The notes under the pieces were generated by a model, which was given only the letters and a program-made list of their open reading frames with translations, was not told where the DNA came from and ran no database searches. A DNA stretch of 64,000 nt, from assembly GCA_026874595.1 (NCBI GenBank), contig CM049321.1, forward strand, positions 24,580,479 through 24,644,478, given 5' to 3'. This document shows, piece after piece, positions 25,156 through 37,799 of this stretch; position 1 is the stretch's first letter, and each line of letters opens with the position of its first letter. The stretch comes from Sipunculus nudus (Eukaryota > Annelida > Sipuncula > Golfingiida > Sipunculidae). A program made the position numbers and the translations under genes.

Positions 25156-26020
25156 AGGTCCACGAGTAGCTCTAAAACCCCTCAAACCGGGTTTATCATG
25201 CAGCTAGTAGGTTAAATACAAACGATTTCTGCAATGTCGTTCCTTTTCAATTCATGTCTCTGTCAAATGAGAAATCTTATATATCCTGTGGGGTCTTTGC
25301 GTCTATAAAAGTAGGCGAATATATTTTCGAATGTTTATTTACACCGGTATAACGCCTTGGATCCACTAAATCTGAAAAAGAACGAAATCTAAAATTCACA
25401 AATAAAAGTATCGACAATCATCGTTTGAGTCAGCATTTACGTTTTGTCCGAACCTTGCCCGTGTTTTCTAATATATAATGGCACTTCATCTGTTTAATTC
25501 ACAATGATTTTCTCATTCCAGCCCCACAAACTAAAAAAAAAATCCTGGATCCGCCCGTGGTTATAGTCTATACTGAAAGATATGTTTAAAGCTAGGCTAT
25601 GGCCTATTGCCATTGCCCAGATTACCCTTATTCAACCTATCTAACTCATAAAGGATTTAAACCAATGAATAAATGGTTTAAATATTTCGATCATCTCTCA
25701 TCTTGATTATCATTTTTCAAATTACTCTGCTTTGGTCCGAAAGCTTTTATTCACATGCCTTTTTATATATTATTGTGATACCGGTTTACTCTGCATGTAC
25801 ATATTAAAGAAACTATAGGTAATCCCTGGTGGGAAAACTTCTTATAGCCCCACTGTGACTAATGTTTATGCTTTTTTTATCTTCTGGCTTTTTTTTACAC
25901 ATGGTACTTGAGTCAGTGTCAACATACAAAAAAAACATGTAACTGAGGGCGGAATGAATATTGAACTGCCCCTAGATGATGTTCGTGTGACCATATAAAG
26001 CAATGCAATATATGTAGCTT

Positions 26021-26250
26021 ACAAAACTCTATAAAGAATTGAAGCCAGATTTATTTGCCGGAAGTATTCCTTTTTCAACCAGCGGTTACTTTTACCCGGC
26101 CCCCCGCGGGTTGTGACAGCATATGAAGCAAGGTAATATTAGTCATTTATAAAACTCTTTACTGTCCGAATTGAAGCCAGATGTCTATGCCGGAAGTGTT
26201 TCTTTTATAACCAGCGGCCATTTTTGGACCCCCGACCCCCACCAGTCCCA
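26021..26250 (+). repeat. Tandem duplication, about 127-base unit
   Basis: The first copy (from 26021) and the second (from 26148) share AAAACTCT, GAATTGAAGCCAGAT, GCCGGAAGT and AACCAGCGG in order, with many substitutions between copies. Confidence 0.7.
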
Positions 26251-26619
26251 TGGTATAAACACGTGCATAGATATAAACAAAAGCAAGAAACCCATACCCT
26301 GAGGGATTGACTGATTTTTATGAAAGGTTCAAGGGACTATGTTTATATAACAGACGTCAGAATGGGTCCCTTTAACTTTGATTTGCTTTACGTCAATAAA
26401 TCATCGAATGGTTGATACAACGCAAACGGGGACTTAAATATTTTTTTGTGGAATTTCATAACGAGATCTCGACATAAAAAAAATGTCCTGTGTCCTAAAT
26501 CAGCCACCGTACCTTTCAGTCCGAATTTTGACCAAACGTACTGCGGTGAAGGTTTTGTATGAACTCAGTGTGTGGTCAATCATATAGCTATGTACAATGT
26601 TCTCTAAAATGCTTGTTTC

Positions 26620-26960
26620 ATAATATGTACATTATGTTATCATATAATAATACACATTATATTAAATTTATTGTATAATTCAATATCATGTTATATAATA
26701 CTATATTATTTTATATTGTATCATATTATATTGTATCATCTTGAATCATGTCACAGTATATTTGACTATTTTATATCATTGTACATTACATGGCATTAAA
26801 CTGCATGTCATCACATTAAGTCATATGTAATTACATAACAACGTTTTATCCCGTATAATGTTAAATTATATCATATTTATGTAAATTTATAGTAATTTGT
26901 ATATGCTGATATCAATTTATATTATATTCATTTAATTACATGTACATAAATGTTGAAGTA
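26620..26960. repeat. AT-rich cryptic repeat (TATCAT / TATTATAT words)
   Basis: Irregular repetition of TATCAT, ATATTATAT and similar words over about 340 bases. No exact period. Confidence 0.5.
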
Positions 26961-29900
26961 TATAACTGGTAACCAACCGCATGTAATTGTTGCCTCTGCT
27001 GTACGCTCCGCGGGAATCTGGCTAACGAGTGATACTACATAGAAACACGATGTTACTCCAACAATAATGATAAAACGTATTCAGCAAACAGTGAGTAATT
27101 TGTGAGTGAAGTGCTCCTCGTTATCACCTAATAGTAAACATTAAATTTAAACAATAACAAATGGTTATAGTTCATATGTCGGGAGGATGCTGACTGTAGC
27201 AGGCATAACATGCCCTTGAGACCAGCTGAGAAGTTTAATTAAATGTAAATCTTCGCACAGTGGCTTATCCAGGATGTAAAGATGGAGGGTAGGCGCAGCA
27301 CTAAATTCGGGGCCGAGGTCCTTTACCTGTTTTCTGCTAGTAAGTGATATATATCAGAAAAAAAACACCATCTCCTGTTAAATATTTATTTCACTTTGAC
27401 AGAGAGAGATGGAATGATCTCGTGAGATTGTCGCAAAATGATTTTCCTTAGTGAAGCACTCCAACGTAATATATTTATTTGAGTCTAGCATTAGCACGAG
27501 TAAAAAATAACCTATTGGAACAGATCAACCATATTTTGTGGACTGATGTCGATGTTTAACATATTCTTTAGTTCAAGTTTGAAACTGGGAAAACGCCCTG
27601 TCCCACAACTACCGAGCGCAAAACAAAACGGCCTGCCTATTTTACAGCTGGTCGCTGCATTTTACCATGATAATAACATTAGTCATAACCACACCCGTGT
27701 AGACTGGCCCAGTCGTTACAATGATTAAAAATTAATTCTTCAGAGTCATCAAACGAGCTCTTCCTGTAGCGCAGGTACTACCACCTCGCGGCAAATTATA
27801 CCACTAAACTACGACTCTGGCCGACTATTTCATCAGTGGTAGGAGCTAACGCTGAATTACGTCTATCGGTAAATGAAATAACGACATTTTAGACATTAGA
27901 CATTTTAGACATTTTTTTAATAGCGAAAGTATATACTAAAGCCCAGGCAGGGCTACATCCATAGAGAGGCATGCATAAATTTTACTTAAAATGCCATATC
28001 TTATATATGTGCGTATACTAAAATAATCGAAGGTAAAATAAATGTGTTTACAAACAACACTTGCTAGTAGTTGACTGGCAGGTGTTAAGTGTTAGCAGAA
28101 TAAAATACGCCCCTGTTGCATAGATACTAACGATCACAAGTACATGGGATACTTATTCGTATTGGTCGTAATAATGATTAACCAACACAGCTAACCCCAT
28201 ACGCTCTGAACACAGCGCCTGACCTCTCGAAGACCTTCCACTCACACGCTGTGACAAATAGAAGTTTTTTTCAGGTTTGGCAAGTTGCTGAACGCCCAGT
28301 CAGTTTGCGCTAGATAAGCTAAATCTGATGCCTCAGCGTACCTCGTCGAACAGCACTGCAAGAGAGGAAAGTTGCAAACAGTGCGGGATAATTAACTGAC
28401 CCAAGACCACACCAGCAAGTTAGTAAAGAGACTGCTCTGAAAGGTTATGACTACATCCTCTGTATAACAAGGGGGGGGTTAAATGTTAGGCGGAAGGGAA
28501 TTCTACAGAGGCAGTATCGCCTGGTGGCCAAACCTGACGGGCAACCGCGGTTTCTTGCAGCGGTTAGTGGAGCGAATAGAGCATAAACTAACCCCGTGCA
28601 TATGACACTTTTTCGAGAGACAGCTATATATAACGCGGAAGTAAACCACACCAAAGGTCTAATAACAGATACGCTTTATAACATACAACAGAGTCCTTCT
28701 TTCGTGAGTTACCCATTACTTGTAGCCCGTGACAACTAGCACACTAATGGATACCCCCTCTCCCCTCCTTATACCCCTAAACACGGTGTAGGGTTTGCTT
28801 AATTTAAAGGCATCAAAGTTCGGACCCCCACCCAATCCCGTGGCAGGGGCGTCAATATAGGGGAATTATGAGTATATATCCCCACACACACACACACACA
28901 CAATCACATTTTTGCAAGGGGGGGGGGGGTGATTTAGGCAATTAACCCCCTGCTATTCAGAGAGTAAGATTTATATACTGGAAATAAAATATATCAATAG
29001 TTAGAATGAGAGACTTCTGTTTAACTTCTGCCTTTCTGCTTGACCATACTTTTTAATCTTATATGTTTATTATAATATCTAAAATATATAAAGGTTCACA
29101 TGTTAAATAGATACATATATAAACACACACAAATATATATATAAGGAACATTGCGATATTTCAATATTCGTGTAGTTTTACAAAAACACTTAGCTCCAAC
29201 CTACCCCTATAAGTCACCCCCGCCCCTTGATGTTAAATTGAGGCTACTGCCCCATGTGGTAGTTATTGCCTGCAGAACCACTTATTGGATAACACTTTTC
29301 CCCTCCTATCTGCGAGTAAATACTCTACTTCAGTTATTACTATACAGTTATATTAAACAATTACTCAACTTGATATAATTATTCATTGTGTGTAATTACC
29401 CCTGGATAAAAAATCCGGGGAGTCAGTTATGCTTACAGCGAAGTATACAATGATACTCAATAATTGCACAAGCAGCTGTAATTGTGTTTCTGTAAGGATG
29501 AATTTCAAAGCACAACGGAGAATGACTTACCAGTCAGTTGGCCTGAGATTTCACAAACATATGTTCACAATACATACGTATATAATCCATTTCCTAATCT
29601 ATTTCCTGACAATATGCGTCTGGGAAAGTGAAATCGTGTGTTGAAGCGATAAAAATAAACAATGCGCCATCAATCGCTTTTTAGTTTCATTTAAGCATAA
29701 TTAATGCTTGTGTGGCTCACCAGGAAGCAGTGATTATAGACCCACACCAGAGCCAACGCTAGACTTTCACCACTCCCTTTATCCCCGCGTCGCACTCACA
29801 TATATCCGGGTGATTTTACGGTATGCCCATATGGCACGAGTATTATTTGCTTTTTTCCGGTGCTTGTGACTACGTGTTTGATAATGTCTAACCGACGCTA

Positions 29901-30227
29901 TGTACAAGTTAACCAGTTCATCTGTGGCGCGGCCTTTTTATTAGGATACTTGCACTTTTTATATTTAAATATAAAATTACATATGGCATAGCATTCATAG
30001 TTAAAGTGATATAGATGAAAGCTAGCGTTCCATTTATGAGTATGCGTATACTTAGGTGGTTTGTATGCGTGTGCTGCTTCGGATCGCACCCATTATATTA
30101 TCTTGGACTGATTCCATATGTACGTATGCACGTATGCATTTCATAAAATGGCGTATCCAGGATTTGAAAATAGAGGGGGCGCAGCCCTCCAGTCGGGAAA
30201 GGAGCTGTTCTGCGTCTTTTTGACATG

Positions 30228-30231
<4 letters not shown>

Positions 30232-30284
<53 letters not shown>
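30232..30284. repeat. (TA)n microsatellite
   Basis: Uninterrupted TA tract of about 52 bases. Confidence 0.95.
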
Positions 30285-30285
<1 letters not shown>

Positions 30286-30791
30286 CTTTATACTTTATAT
30301 AAATATAACTTTATATATGTATACATTCGTAATTAGAGAAACAACAATATTTAATAACTTATACGTTATATTGTATCTAAGAGTGAGTTAACAAACATTA
30401 CCCTTGCCAGTAGTTGACTGGCATAATTAAAGGGGAAGGGGGCGCCTGTTTGCGCCCCCCATATGAATACGCCCCTGACATATGCGTATAAACGTATGCA
30501 TATACAGCACGTTTCGATCGCTTCCTGCAGCGGTTTAAAACGCATGTATGATAACGGCCTGTGTAATTCGACACTCAGACGTCAGTGGTTCAGGGTTTTC
30601 TCTGGCAGAGAGCTGCTCTATTAAAACGTCACAACGACTAATGCAGCATTGTAATATATCCCTCATTTTCCTGCATACGTACTGCATACGCATATTTAAT
30701 TATTAGGCATTAATTGGATCACGGATGTCACTTATTGGGTCACCCCCCCCCCCCCCACATACACCCACACACACATAAATATATATATCTT

Positions 30792-30794
<3 letters not shown>

Positions 30795-30833
<39 letters not shown>

Positions 30834-30909
30834 GTAACAAATTATTTTTCTTTCTTCAACAACAACAAAAATGATAATAATAGTAATATTAAAAATAATA
30901 ATAATAATA

Positions 30910-30948
<39 letters not shown>
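30795..30948. repeat. Compound microsatellite: (TA)n, then (AAT)n followed by (ATT)n
   Basis: A (TA)n tract at 30795-30831, then AAT units (about 30895-30909) that switch to ATT units (to 30948). AAT and ATT are complementary, so the junction is a self-pairing hairpin. Open frames across it on both strands are low-complexity artefacts. Confidence 0.9.
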
Positions 30949-31439
30949 TTCATAAACCCATTTCTTTTTATTGCAGTTTAATCAATTAAAACCCTGGGAA
31001 TAAATGTAATAAGAAATTACAAGAAATATAATGATCTTTAAATAGACTTTCTCTTGGCAAAGTCACTATTGCCTCTGTTAATATAAACTTTATTTTTTTT
31101 ACATGGATTGTAAAACTGGTTATAATAGCTAGTACGAGGCACTCTCCATGGCTCGGATGTTGGCGCTCGGTGAGTCGGTAACGTCTCTGTTACCCCTCTA
31201 AGGATGGGTCAATGCATTAAATTTTGTTTTAGTGTATGACCGACATCTAAAAACGAGTCAAATAAATATGTCATTTAGAAGCACTTGAAAACTTTTCAAA
31301 ATTAAGTGTGGAAAATTGGTGTAGTGCAATGCAAAACGAATTTCCGAGAACTAACAACCCTAGTCATGGCTAATATTAAAGCCTTAATTCAGCGAAATCT
31401 ATGCATACATTGTCAAGATGTTTCAGCTCATCAGATATC

Positions 31440-31675
31440 CAATTATTCTGGGGGGGGGGGGGGGGGTTCTTACGAACCCCACTGCTCTGAGGATATAGGT
31501 CACAGTGACCTAATTTACGGTTTACAAGGAGATTTTATGGACCACTCTAGATATTCAGTATTAGGTTTCTAGAGCCAATTGTGTCAAAACGTGTCAGTCT
31601 GACAGACAGACGGACGGACGCTGCCCGATCACTATAGCTCAGTTGACTTCCAGTCAGCCGAGCTAAAAATTCCTT
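31440..31675 (-). repeat. Dispersed GTCCGTCC-type repeat, inverse copy of 17195-17430
   Basis: See 17195-17430. A G17 tract (31450-31466) lies at its far end. Confidence 0.7.
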
Positions 31676-32098
31676 TCTTACATAGGGGATCATATGATGC
31701 GAATATTTCGGATCATGTGTACGGGCTGATATAGTCTTTAAAATTGACCTAACTAATAGACAACTGTCATGAGCGTAAACATACGTATTATTACAGACAC
31801 ATACAATCTATCAAATCTGCGTTTATAATCCTCAACATTGGTCCTCCCCCCCTCCCCCCCCCCCTCAGCTCCCATTATCACAAGCACAGCAGATATCACG
31901 CCTGTAATTTGGGTCAGCCTCTGTATGTTTTCTCACCTGTCAGGTACTAACGTGGTCCTCTGGCGATTTCCATTAAGTCACAGCAGGTTAGTTAGTTCAG
32001 CACTTTCTTATCAGTTGTCGCTTGCAGGTGGCAGATTTCGCTCACTTATTATCACTTGGTGTCGGGAACACGACATACAGTTCAATTTCACAAACAAT

Positions 32099-34488
32099 GC
32101 GACACGCCCATTATCAATCTCCACCAGAGCTCGCTACCGCTTCACATATCTCGGTTAAAAGTCCACCATTTTGCAGAAAACCATTTCCCAGAAATTTCCT
32201 ATGATTTGCGTACTATGGTTGGCTTTTTGTCCTAGAGGGTTTCAATTTAACGATAATAACAGAGGGGAAATTATTGCGAAAAGAATACCAGAATAAATCG
32301 TCACATCTCCACAGTTGAACATTAATTTATTCTCTAACCTCAATGGCATCTCAACACGCATTATGTTACCAGTAATTCACTGATTAATAATTTGAAGAAT
32401 AAAAATTCTGTTGCATGGCTTCTCCTAATACAGAATTGAATAGAGAAATTTCCCTGTCCTATATTCCCTGACCTATCCTCGTACAATAGTAATATGGGCC
32501 CAATCACAAATAAAGCATATTGAATTAAGAGAAAAATGGCTTCTTCCCTTTAAAATTAATCTGTACCTGCCAAAATATTGTCTTGAAACCGTTTGCTTAC
32601 TCATGTAAAAAGGGCTAATAAACAAGGGACCGGGCGCGATCACAGGTGTTAACATAAACACAGCGCGTGGGGCCGTGTGCATGGCGGAGCCATAACACGT
32701 ATCAATCAGGAGATGCCCTGACTAACTTGGCCCAAAATATAATACATGCCCCCGTTGACTGAAACACCGGGTGGTGAAGTATACAATCGGATCTCCGGTC
32801 CTGCACCCTTGTTATGGTAAACAGACACACGATGTCTGTGTTTACCATTACGCAGAAACATAACAAGGTGTTAAACAGCCGAATGCGAGTCACTGAGATT
32901 GTGTGCAGGGATGGTTTAACTGGGAATCTTTTGTATAAAGCCAAACTGATCTAAAAGTGTTAAATAATATAACATAATATTGCTCCTGAAAATGTGCCTT
33001 TACGATTTTGCGTAACCAGAAAGAGTAACACTGTTGTAAAGAATATAATAATGGTTATATACATTATGTCAGTTACTGTATGGTAAATCACGAAAATGAA
33101 TCCCACGTGAAACACAGAAGTGAATAATAAACATCGCGAATGTATGCCAACCACAGTGTTTTATTTGGATGTAGATGTACTGGTTCTTATTAAATCGATG
33201 ATAAAAGATTCAGAAACAATTGATGTTTAACCATTATCTCGAATAATAATATAATAATTTTGGGCTAAAATATGGCATCGTTCTTAACTAGGCAGATATT
33301 CATCCAACGGACCATATTACGTGGACAACGATAGCATGGGAAACCAACATGATACACATATCAGTAGCAAATGGTTGAAAACTACATATATGACATACTA
33401 AGGTACTAAGAATTATTACATTGAATCAAAAATATTTTGCAGTTCCTATCATAAGAATGGTTTAATCCAAGTAAGATGATGTAACTCCGTGTTGACAGCA
33501 CGTTTTGCCATGGTGACATAGGTCGAGGAGAATTCATCCTTAGTTCAGGTCCAGTACTTACCACTTTGATAAGCCCTTGCCGACCATTCTGCAATTATAT
33601 TGGACCTCAGTAATACAAACACACAATCAACGAAGATCACATCATAACATCGGATGTATTACCTCAGTACGTTAGCGTCATAGCTCTGCTAATTAAAGAT
33701 AGTTACTCGAATACATAGAGTTTGCGGGAGGAAACTAACACCTATATCAGTATGAAGGAATCTTTAAATAAACACGCCTCGATGCCATTATCACAAGTAT
33801 ATAATTATTTCTAAGCATTTTGTTAATGAGATGGAAGGTAATCAGTCCGTAGCAAACTAAAAAAAACATAAGCCGATCCTAAAACGGGTTAACACGCCCC
33901 CTTTTTTAGCCACTGCAGTCCTTTTCTTTCTTTTTCATGACTTTTTCCAGCCGAAGTTATTCTAAAGTTTTTATTAAAGTTATTCTCATTTGTCTTTTCA
34001 TTTGTTGGAACCCTTCTGATAACAAATTCTGGATCGGTCCCTGAAAAGGAAGGAAAAAGGGTTGTAAATTTATATTGTCAGCACGTGTATATGGTGATCC
34101 TTAATCTAATGTTTCATTGGTATAGTCACCATTTATCTATCCTGGTTTTAAGTGCTGGACTCTTTTAGAGCAGTAAATTAGGGCAATCTCTCTGAATGAC
34201 AGCAGTTCGAGCAAACGCTCGACTATATCACTTGCACGACGTGTCGTAGCTATGGCGTAACCAGGAAGTAATTATGTTTTAAAAAAAGCCCTGTAGTCTA
34301 GAGCCAATAAATATTTAGGTTATAAACAAAATCAACTGCTTATTTAAGTGTGACACGCTAGGTGTTCATTTCAGCTTAGAAAGTGGATGTTGCTATATGA
34401 ATTGCTAAATATCCGTTAATTTTATGTATCCGCGGCTTGACAAATAACAAAACAAAGTACAGAGGCGAATTACCTGGGAAACGTTACC
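32099..34488 (+). repeat. Duplicated upstream region of CD225 gene B (matches 42724-44631 upstream of gene C)
   Basis: Collinear anchors: GCGACACGCCCAT, TTATGTTACC-GTAATTC, ATAATGGTTAT-TACATTATGT, ACACGCCCCCTTTTT, CAAATTC-GGATC, and the last 100 bases before the ATG. Divergence is large with many indels, but order is kept. Confidence 0.7.
34394..34400 (+). promoter_or_regulatory. Possible TATA box of gene B
   Basis: CTATATGAATTGC, 95 bases before the ATG, aligns with CTATATAAATTGC at the same place upstream of gene C. The B version departs from consensus. Confidence 0.4.
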
Positions 34489-35898
34489 ATGGAAACGAAT
34501 CACCAACCAACGGAAGCTCCAGGAGTGAGTGACCATACAAAAGTCTCCATAGAAGGGACGCGGCGGCCTGAAGTGTCGGCCACCAGCAATAGACGGTTTC
34601 AACAGCAGGTAAAGAAAACCAAGTTTAGCTTTAGCTGCTTGAGAACAGATGTTTGCTTTAGAGGATACCGTTTTTAAAAAATCACATACTCATTAAACAA
34701 TCCTAAATTGTTTCTTCTAGTTAAAGAAAGCCGAGTCTGTTGTCTGTTTCAAAATCCAGGATCGGCCATCCATTTAAAAGTGGAATAACTGAATATGGTC
34801 ATCTTTCATCTTATTTGATTCTTATATATCTATATAAGGTAAAACTTTGTGTAGAAGTCGAACGGACAGCCGTAAAACATTGATAGGCTTAAGGTGCAAC
34901 ACACACTGGATTTACTCGTTGATAATTTATCTTTCGAGGAAAATTCTAATGTGTTAGTTCAACACAAGGGTAATATTCAACCTACGCGTGTCCTATATAT
35001 AAAATGAGGGTAATAACCTCAATGTAATTTATGATACGTGTGACTTTTATAACAGAGGAAATATTATCATACAGTAAAACTCGGCCTGACAACGACTCAT
35101 TGGATAATGACTATTCCATTATTATTGCCATTAATTTTGTCCGGTCAGAGCACTTGCCTAATAAAACCACTCTGTTAGTTCATAACTACGGTATACTGTT
35201 ATAAATGAAAACTTACAATAATTCTGTAATTTTATTAATGGAAGGCAAAATCATGTGAAATATTTGTATTCTGTAAGGATCACTATAATATATGTATATA
35301 TTGCATGTGCAAATTGCAAGCTTTGACATTTGGGAGTATGGTTGAAATAATATCCAGGAAACGTGCTTTATTTTGTTTTCCTTGCGTTGGAAGTGTTCGT
35401 GTACAAAAATGTGTGTAATGTATATTGTAATGAGTTTAGCAGTAAAATATATAAAAAGAAAACTACTGTATACCGTTCCGAGAGGCCCTAGTTTTAGTTA
35501 GGGTTAGCAAAAATTGATGTTCCTTTAATCTCTTTCAGGGTATCTCTGCACAGCCTGTGGCTCAGCAAGCCGGCCTGCCGCAGAGTGCATATTCTAGAAC
35601 TTGGTTGTTGAGCCAGCAGGCCGCCGCGCAGAGGGAAGAAATGATCAAATCCACAGAGAGAGCAGTGTGTCTATCGATCGTCTATTGCCTTTTCGTAAAC
35701 GTTCTATTTGGGATCGTTGCCATGATTTTGGCCTGGAACGCCCAGAACGACGCCCATGATGGCAATCTGGATGAAGCTCGGAAATGGATACAGCGAAGCC
35801 GCGTTGCAATGGTGATTGGAGTCGTGGTATCCTGTGTGGCCGTTGCATTCATCATTTATATCTACGTGACTATGCCAGACTGGGTTTTCAAGCACTGA
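34489..35898 (+). CDS. CD225/dispanin (IFITM-like) two-pass membrane protein, gene B
   Basis: Exons 34489-34608 (40 codons) and 35539-35898 (119 codons plus stop) give 159 residues. The intron is phase 0, donor GTAAAG after FQQQ, acceptor CTCTTTCAG. The first 80 residues are polar and hydrophilic (METNHQPTEAP start). A first hydrophobic segment spans about 82-105 with C84 and C90 as candidate palmitoylation sites. The loop WNAQNDAHDGNLDEARKW resembles the conserved polar loop of CD225 proteins, followed by the S-R-V-A-M-V-I-G helix and second membrane segment at about 128-150, and a short tail ending VFKH. CD225 proteins such as IFITMs sit in plasma or endosomal membranes, where several block virus fusion; here that role is inference from family only. 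Exon 2 is about 89% identical in protein to gene C. Confidence 0.86.
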
Positions 35899-35954
35899 CT
35901 TGGTCACCAAAAGCGCCAAAACGTCGTTTCGCTGTACCACACAAGATTCGATTA

Positions 35955-35960
35955 AATAAA
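35955..35960 (+). terminator. Poly(A) signal AATAAA of gene B
   Basis: Canonical hexamer 57 bases after the stop codon. The aligned site in gene C reads TAGTTAAA and is lost. Confidence 0.7.
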
Positions 35961-36429
35961 GTCACTGAATTCATTCATTGAGGTTTCATCCCATTTTAAA
36001 TCCTTAAAAGTAAAATCCCTGGCGCAATCTAATATTAAGAGGTTTTTGCCGAGGATTCTACCTTAAATGAAACTGTTTCTTTGCTCATAATATAAAAATA
36101 AGGATTAAAAGAAAATAATTTTCATAAATTATCCATATTAGGATATCCATCTTGATTTTACTTACCTACCTGTAAACTATAGGTATTTGGGAAGATGAGA
36201 ATATACCTTTACGACACAGAAGTTTAGTGGTACGCGTGTGACTGACATTGTTTTACTATGAAGATGTTAACAGGATGAAACATTTGACAAAAGTTCCAAA
36301 TGTAAAATTCATAAAAGTTAAATTTAGTCGAGAAAACATGCTTAACAGATCAGGTGAGGAGACTCAGAGGATAAGCATGATTTGTTAATTAGAGGTGGAT
36401 CCAAAAAAGCCTTTTGGAGATTTCGCGTC

Positions 36430-36665
36430 ATAAATAAAATAAAAATTGAAACTTGAAAAAAATTTTCCTATAAAAAAAATCCGCAAATCAGTCAAATGTT
36501 AACAAGACCTAATCAGGCTAAAACACCTTCATCTACCATTTTAATTAGAATCGGATCAAAATAAAACTTTGTGATATATCGCGACGCAAAGAAATTGTTT
36601 ATCGACGGACAGACAGCCAAACAGCAAGACAGACAGACGAGCGTACCCCATCTCTTAACCCCTTG
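36430..36665 (+). repeat. Dispersed repeat tail with GACGGACAGACAG motif
   Basis: ATCGGATCAAAATAAAAC, then TATATCGCGACGCAAAGAAA and a GACGGACAGACAG tail. The same ordered pattern (ATTGGATAAAATATAGG, TTATCGCACAGAAACGAAA, GATAGACAGAAAGACA) recurs at about 58340-58425. Confidence 0.5.
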
Positions 36666-37599
36666 CTTAACTGAAGCGTTGGATAAAAGATCGCAGCTTG
36701 GTACCCCTACTTCAAAGAGGTAATGTTGATATAATTGTTGGGCTTCAATGGTCTAACCAGATGGAAAGGGAAAACATGAACTGATAAAAATCGTTATATA
36801 TATGTGCTTAATGAAGGCATAAGATAAGATAGGATCAGACACTATTAGCCATGCAGGCATAAAAACTTGGTTTGCAAGCATTTACAGCACAGGAAGTAAG
36901 CACAGCACAGGTATTGTACATGTAACTTAAAATGAAAAATGGAAAGTATATGTATTCATAATCATACATAAGTAAAAGCAAATTTTAGACATATATACAT
37001 ATACAGAGGGTCTATCCAACAACTGGAATAAATACATTAATGAATAGGTGCGTAAATGAATATTTCAAATTATATATATCACAGTAGCTTTCACATCGTT
37101 AAGAATTCTGGTGCAAGCAGGTCCGAATGTCTCGGTGTTCACCACCGTATGTATCTTAGCCTTTTTTCCGACCTTAGAGTGTTATATAAGCCTGAAAACT
37201 CATGAGAGAGATTGACCTTGATAGCCTTAGTTTTCAGTGTGACACTGCAAGAGTAAAGCTAATACAAAAATTATAAATTCCCTAGTTCCAGTTTAATACT
37301 CAAATAAACAATTATTTCAAGTTTATTTTTTGACTGGACACTTCAATTTCCAAACCAGCCTGCAATACAAAAAGTAAGTACAGACTGTATTAGTGACATA
37401 TAGAAAAGTTACATTATTTTTGTGTCCACTTTCATCCTGGTACAAGTTGCAGAGCATTTGTATTATTAACATTTTGCCATATACTAATGCAACAGGTTGC
37501 ACAACAAGCCAATATCCTAGTGTATGGCCGGCTTCAGGAGTTAAAATCCTCCTGGATGGGATTGCAAGTTACCTTCCCAGAATACTGGTACCCATTTCT

Positions 37600-37740
37600 A
37601 CTAATCAGGTGGACAGAGGCACACTTATTTACGCCTGCCTAAGGATCTTAGCGCGGTGGGGGGTCTGACCGGGCTTCGAACTCACAACCTCTCGTTCATG
37701 AACCCGGCACCTACACCATAACACCACTGCCCCGCATAAG
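37600..37740 (-). mobile_element. tRNA-like SINE fragment
   Basis: The minus strand reads GGGGCAGTGGTGTTATGGTG (A-box-like) and then GAGTTCGAAGCCCGG (B-box; complement at about 37671-37686). A-to-B spacing suits a Pol III promoter. A SINE is favoured over a functional tRNA because no stems close. Confidence 0.55.
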
Positions 37741-37799
37741 ATATCGGGATGGGGCCCTTTAAATAAGTTATATAATTCGTTTTAGACAATGGATATGGA

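Larger units (their letters stand above)
22156..34488. other. 12-kb gene-free stretch between gene A and gene B
   Basis: No supportable gene on either strand. Contents seen: an inverted ATCTCGA hairpin (23406-23467), a repeat with copies at about 23740-23835 and inverted at about 25605-25645, (TA)n tracts, a G21 tract (25135-25155), a 127-base tandem duplication (26021-26250), an AT-rich cryptic repeat (26620-26960), AAT/ATT tracts (30895-30948), and from about 32.1 kb the duplicated upstream block of gene B. Open frames over 60 codons here have no domain I recognise. Confidence 0.6.

Noticed and set aside
27760-27835. tRNA gene on the minus strand
   Set aside because: A-box-like GTTTAGTGGTATAA is present, but there is no usable B-box or closing stem; at most an old SINE head.
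30714-30989. Open frames on both strands
   Set aside because: They are translations of (TA)n, (AAT)n and (ATT)n tracts.
34480-34500. Interferon-response-like element (GGAAACG repeated around the gene B ATG)
   Set aside because: The spacing and core do not match a GAAANNGAAA element, and the second copy is coding sequence.
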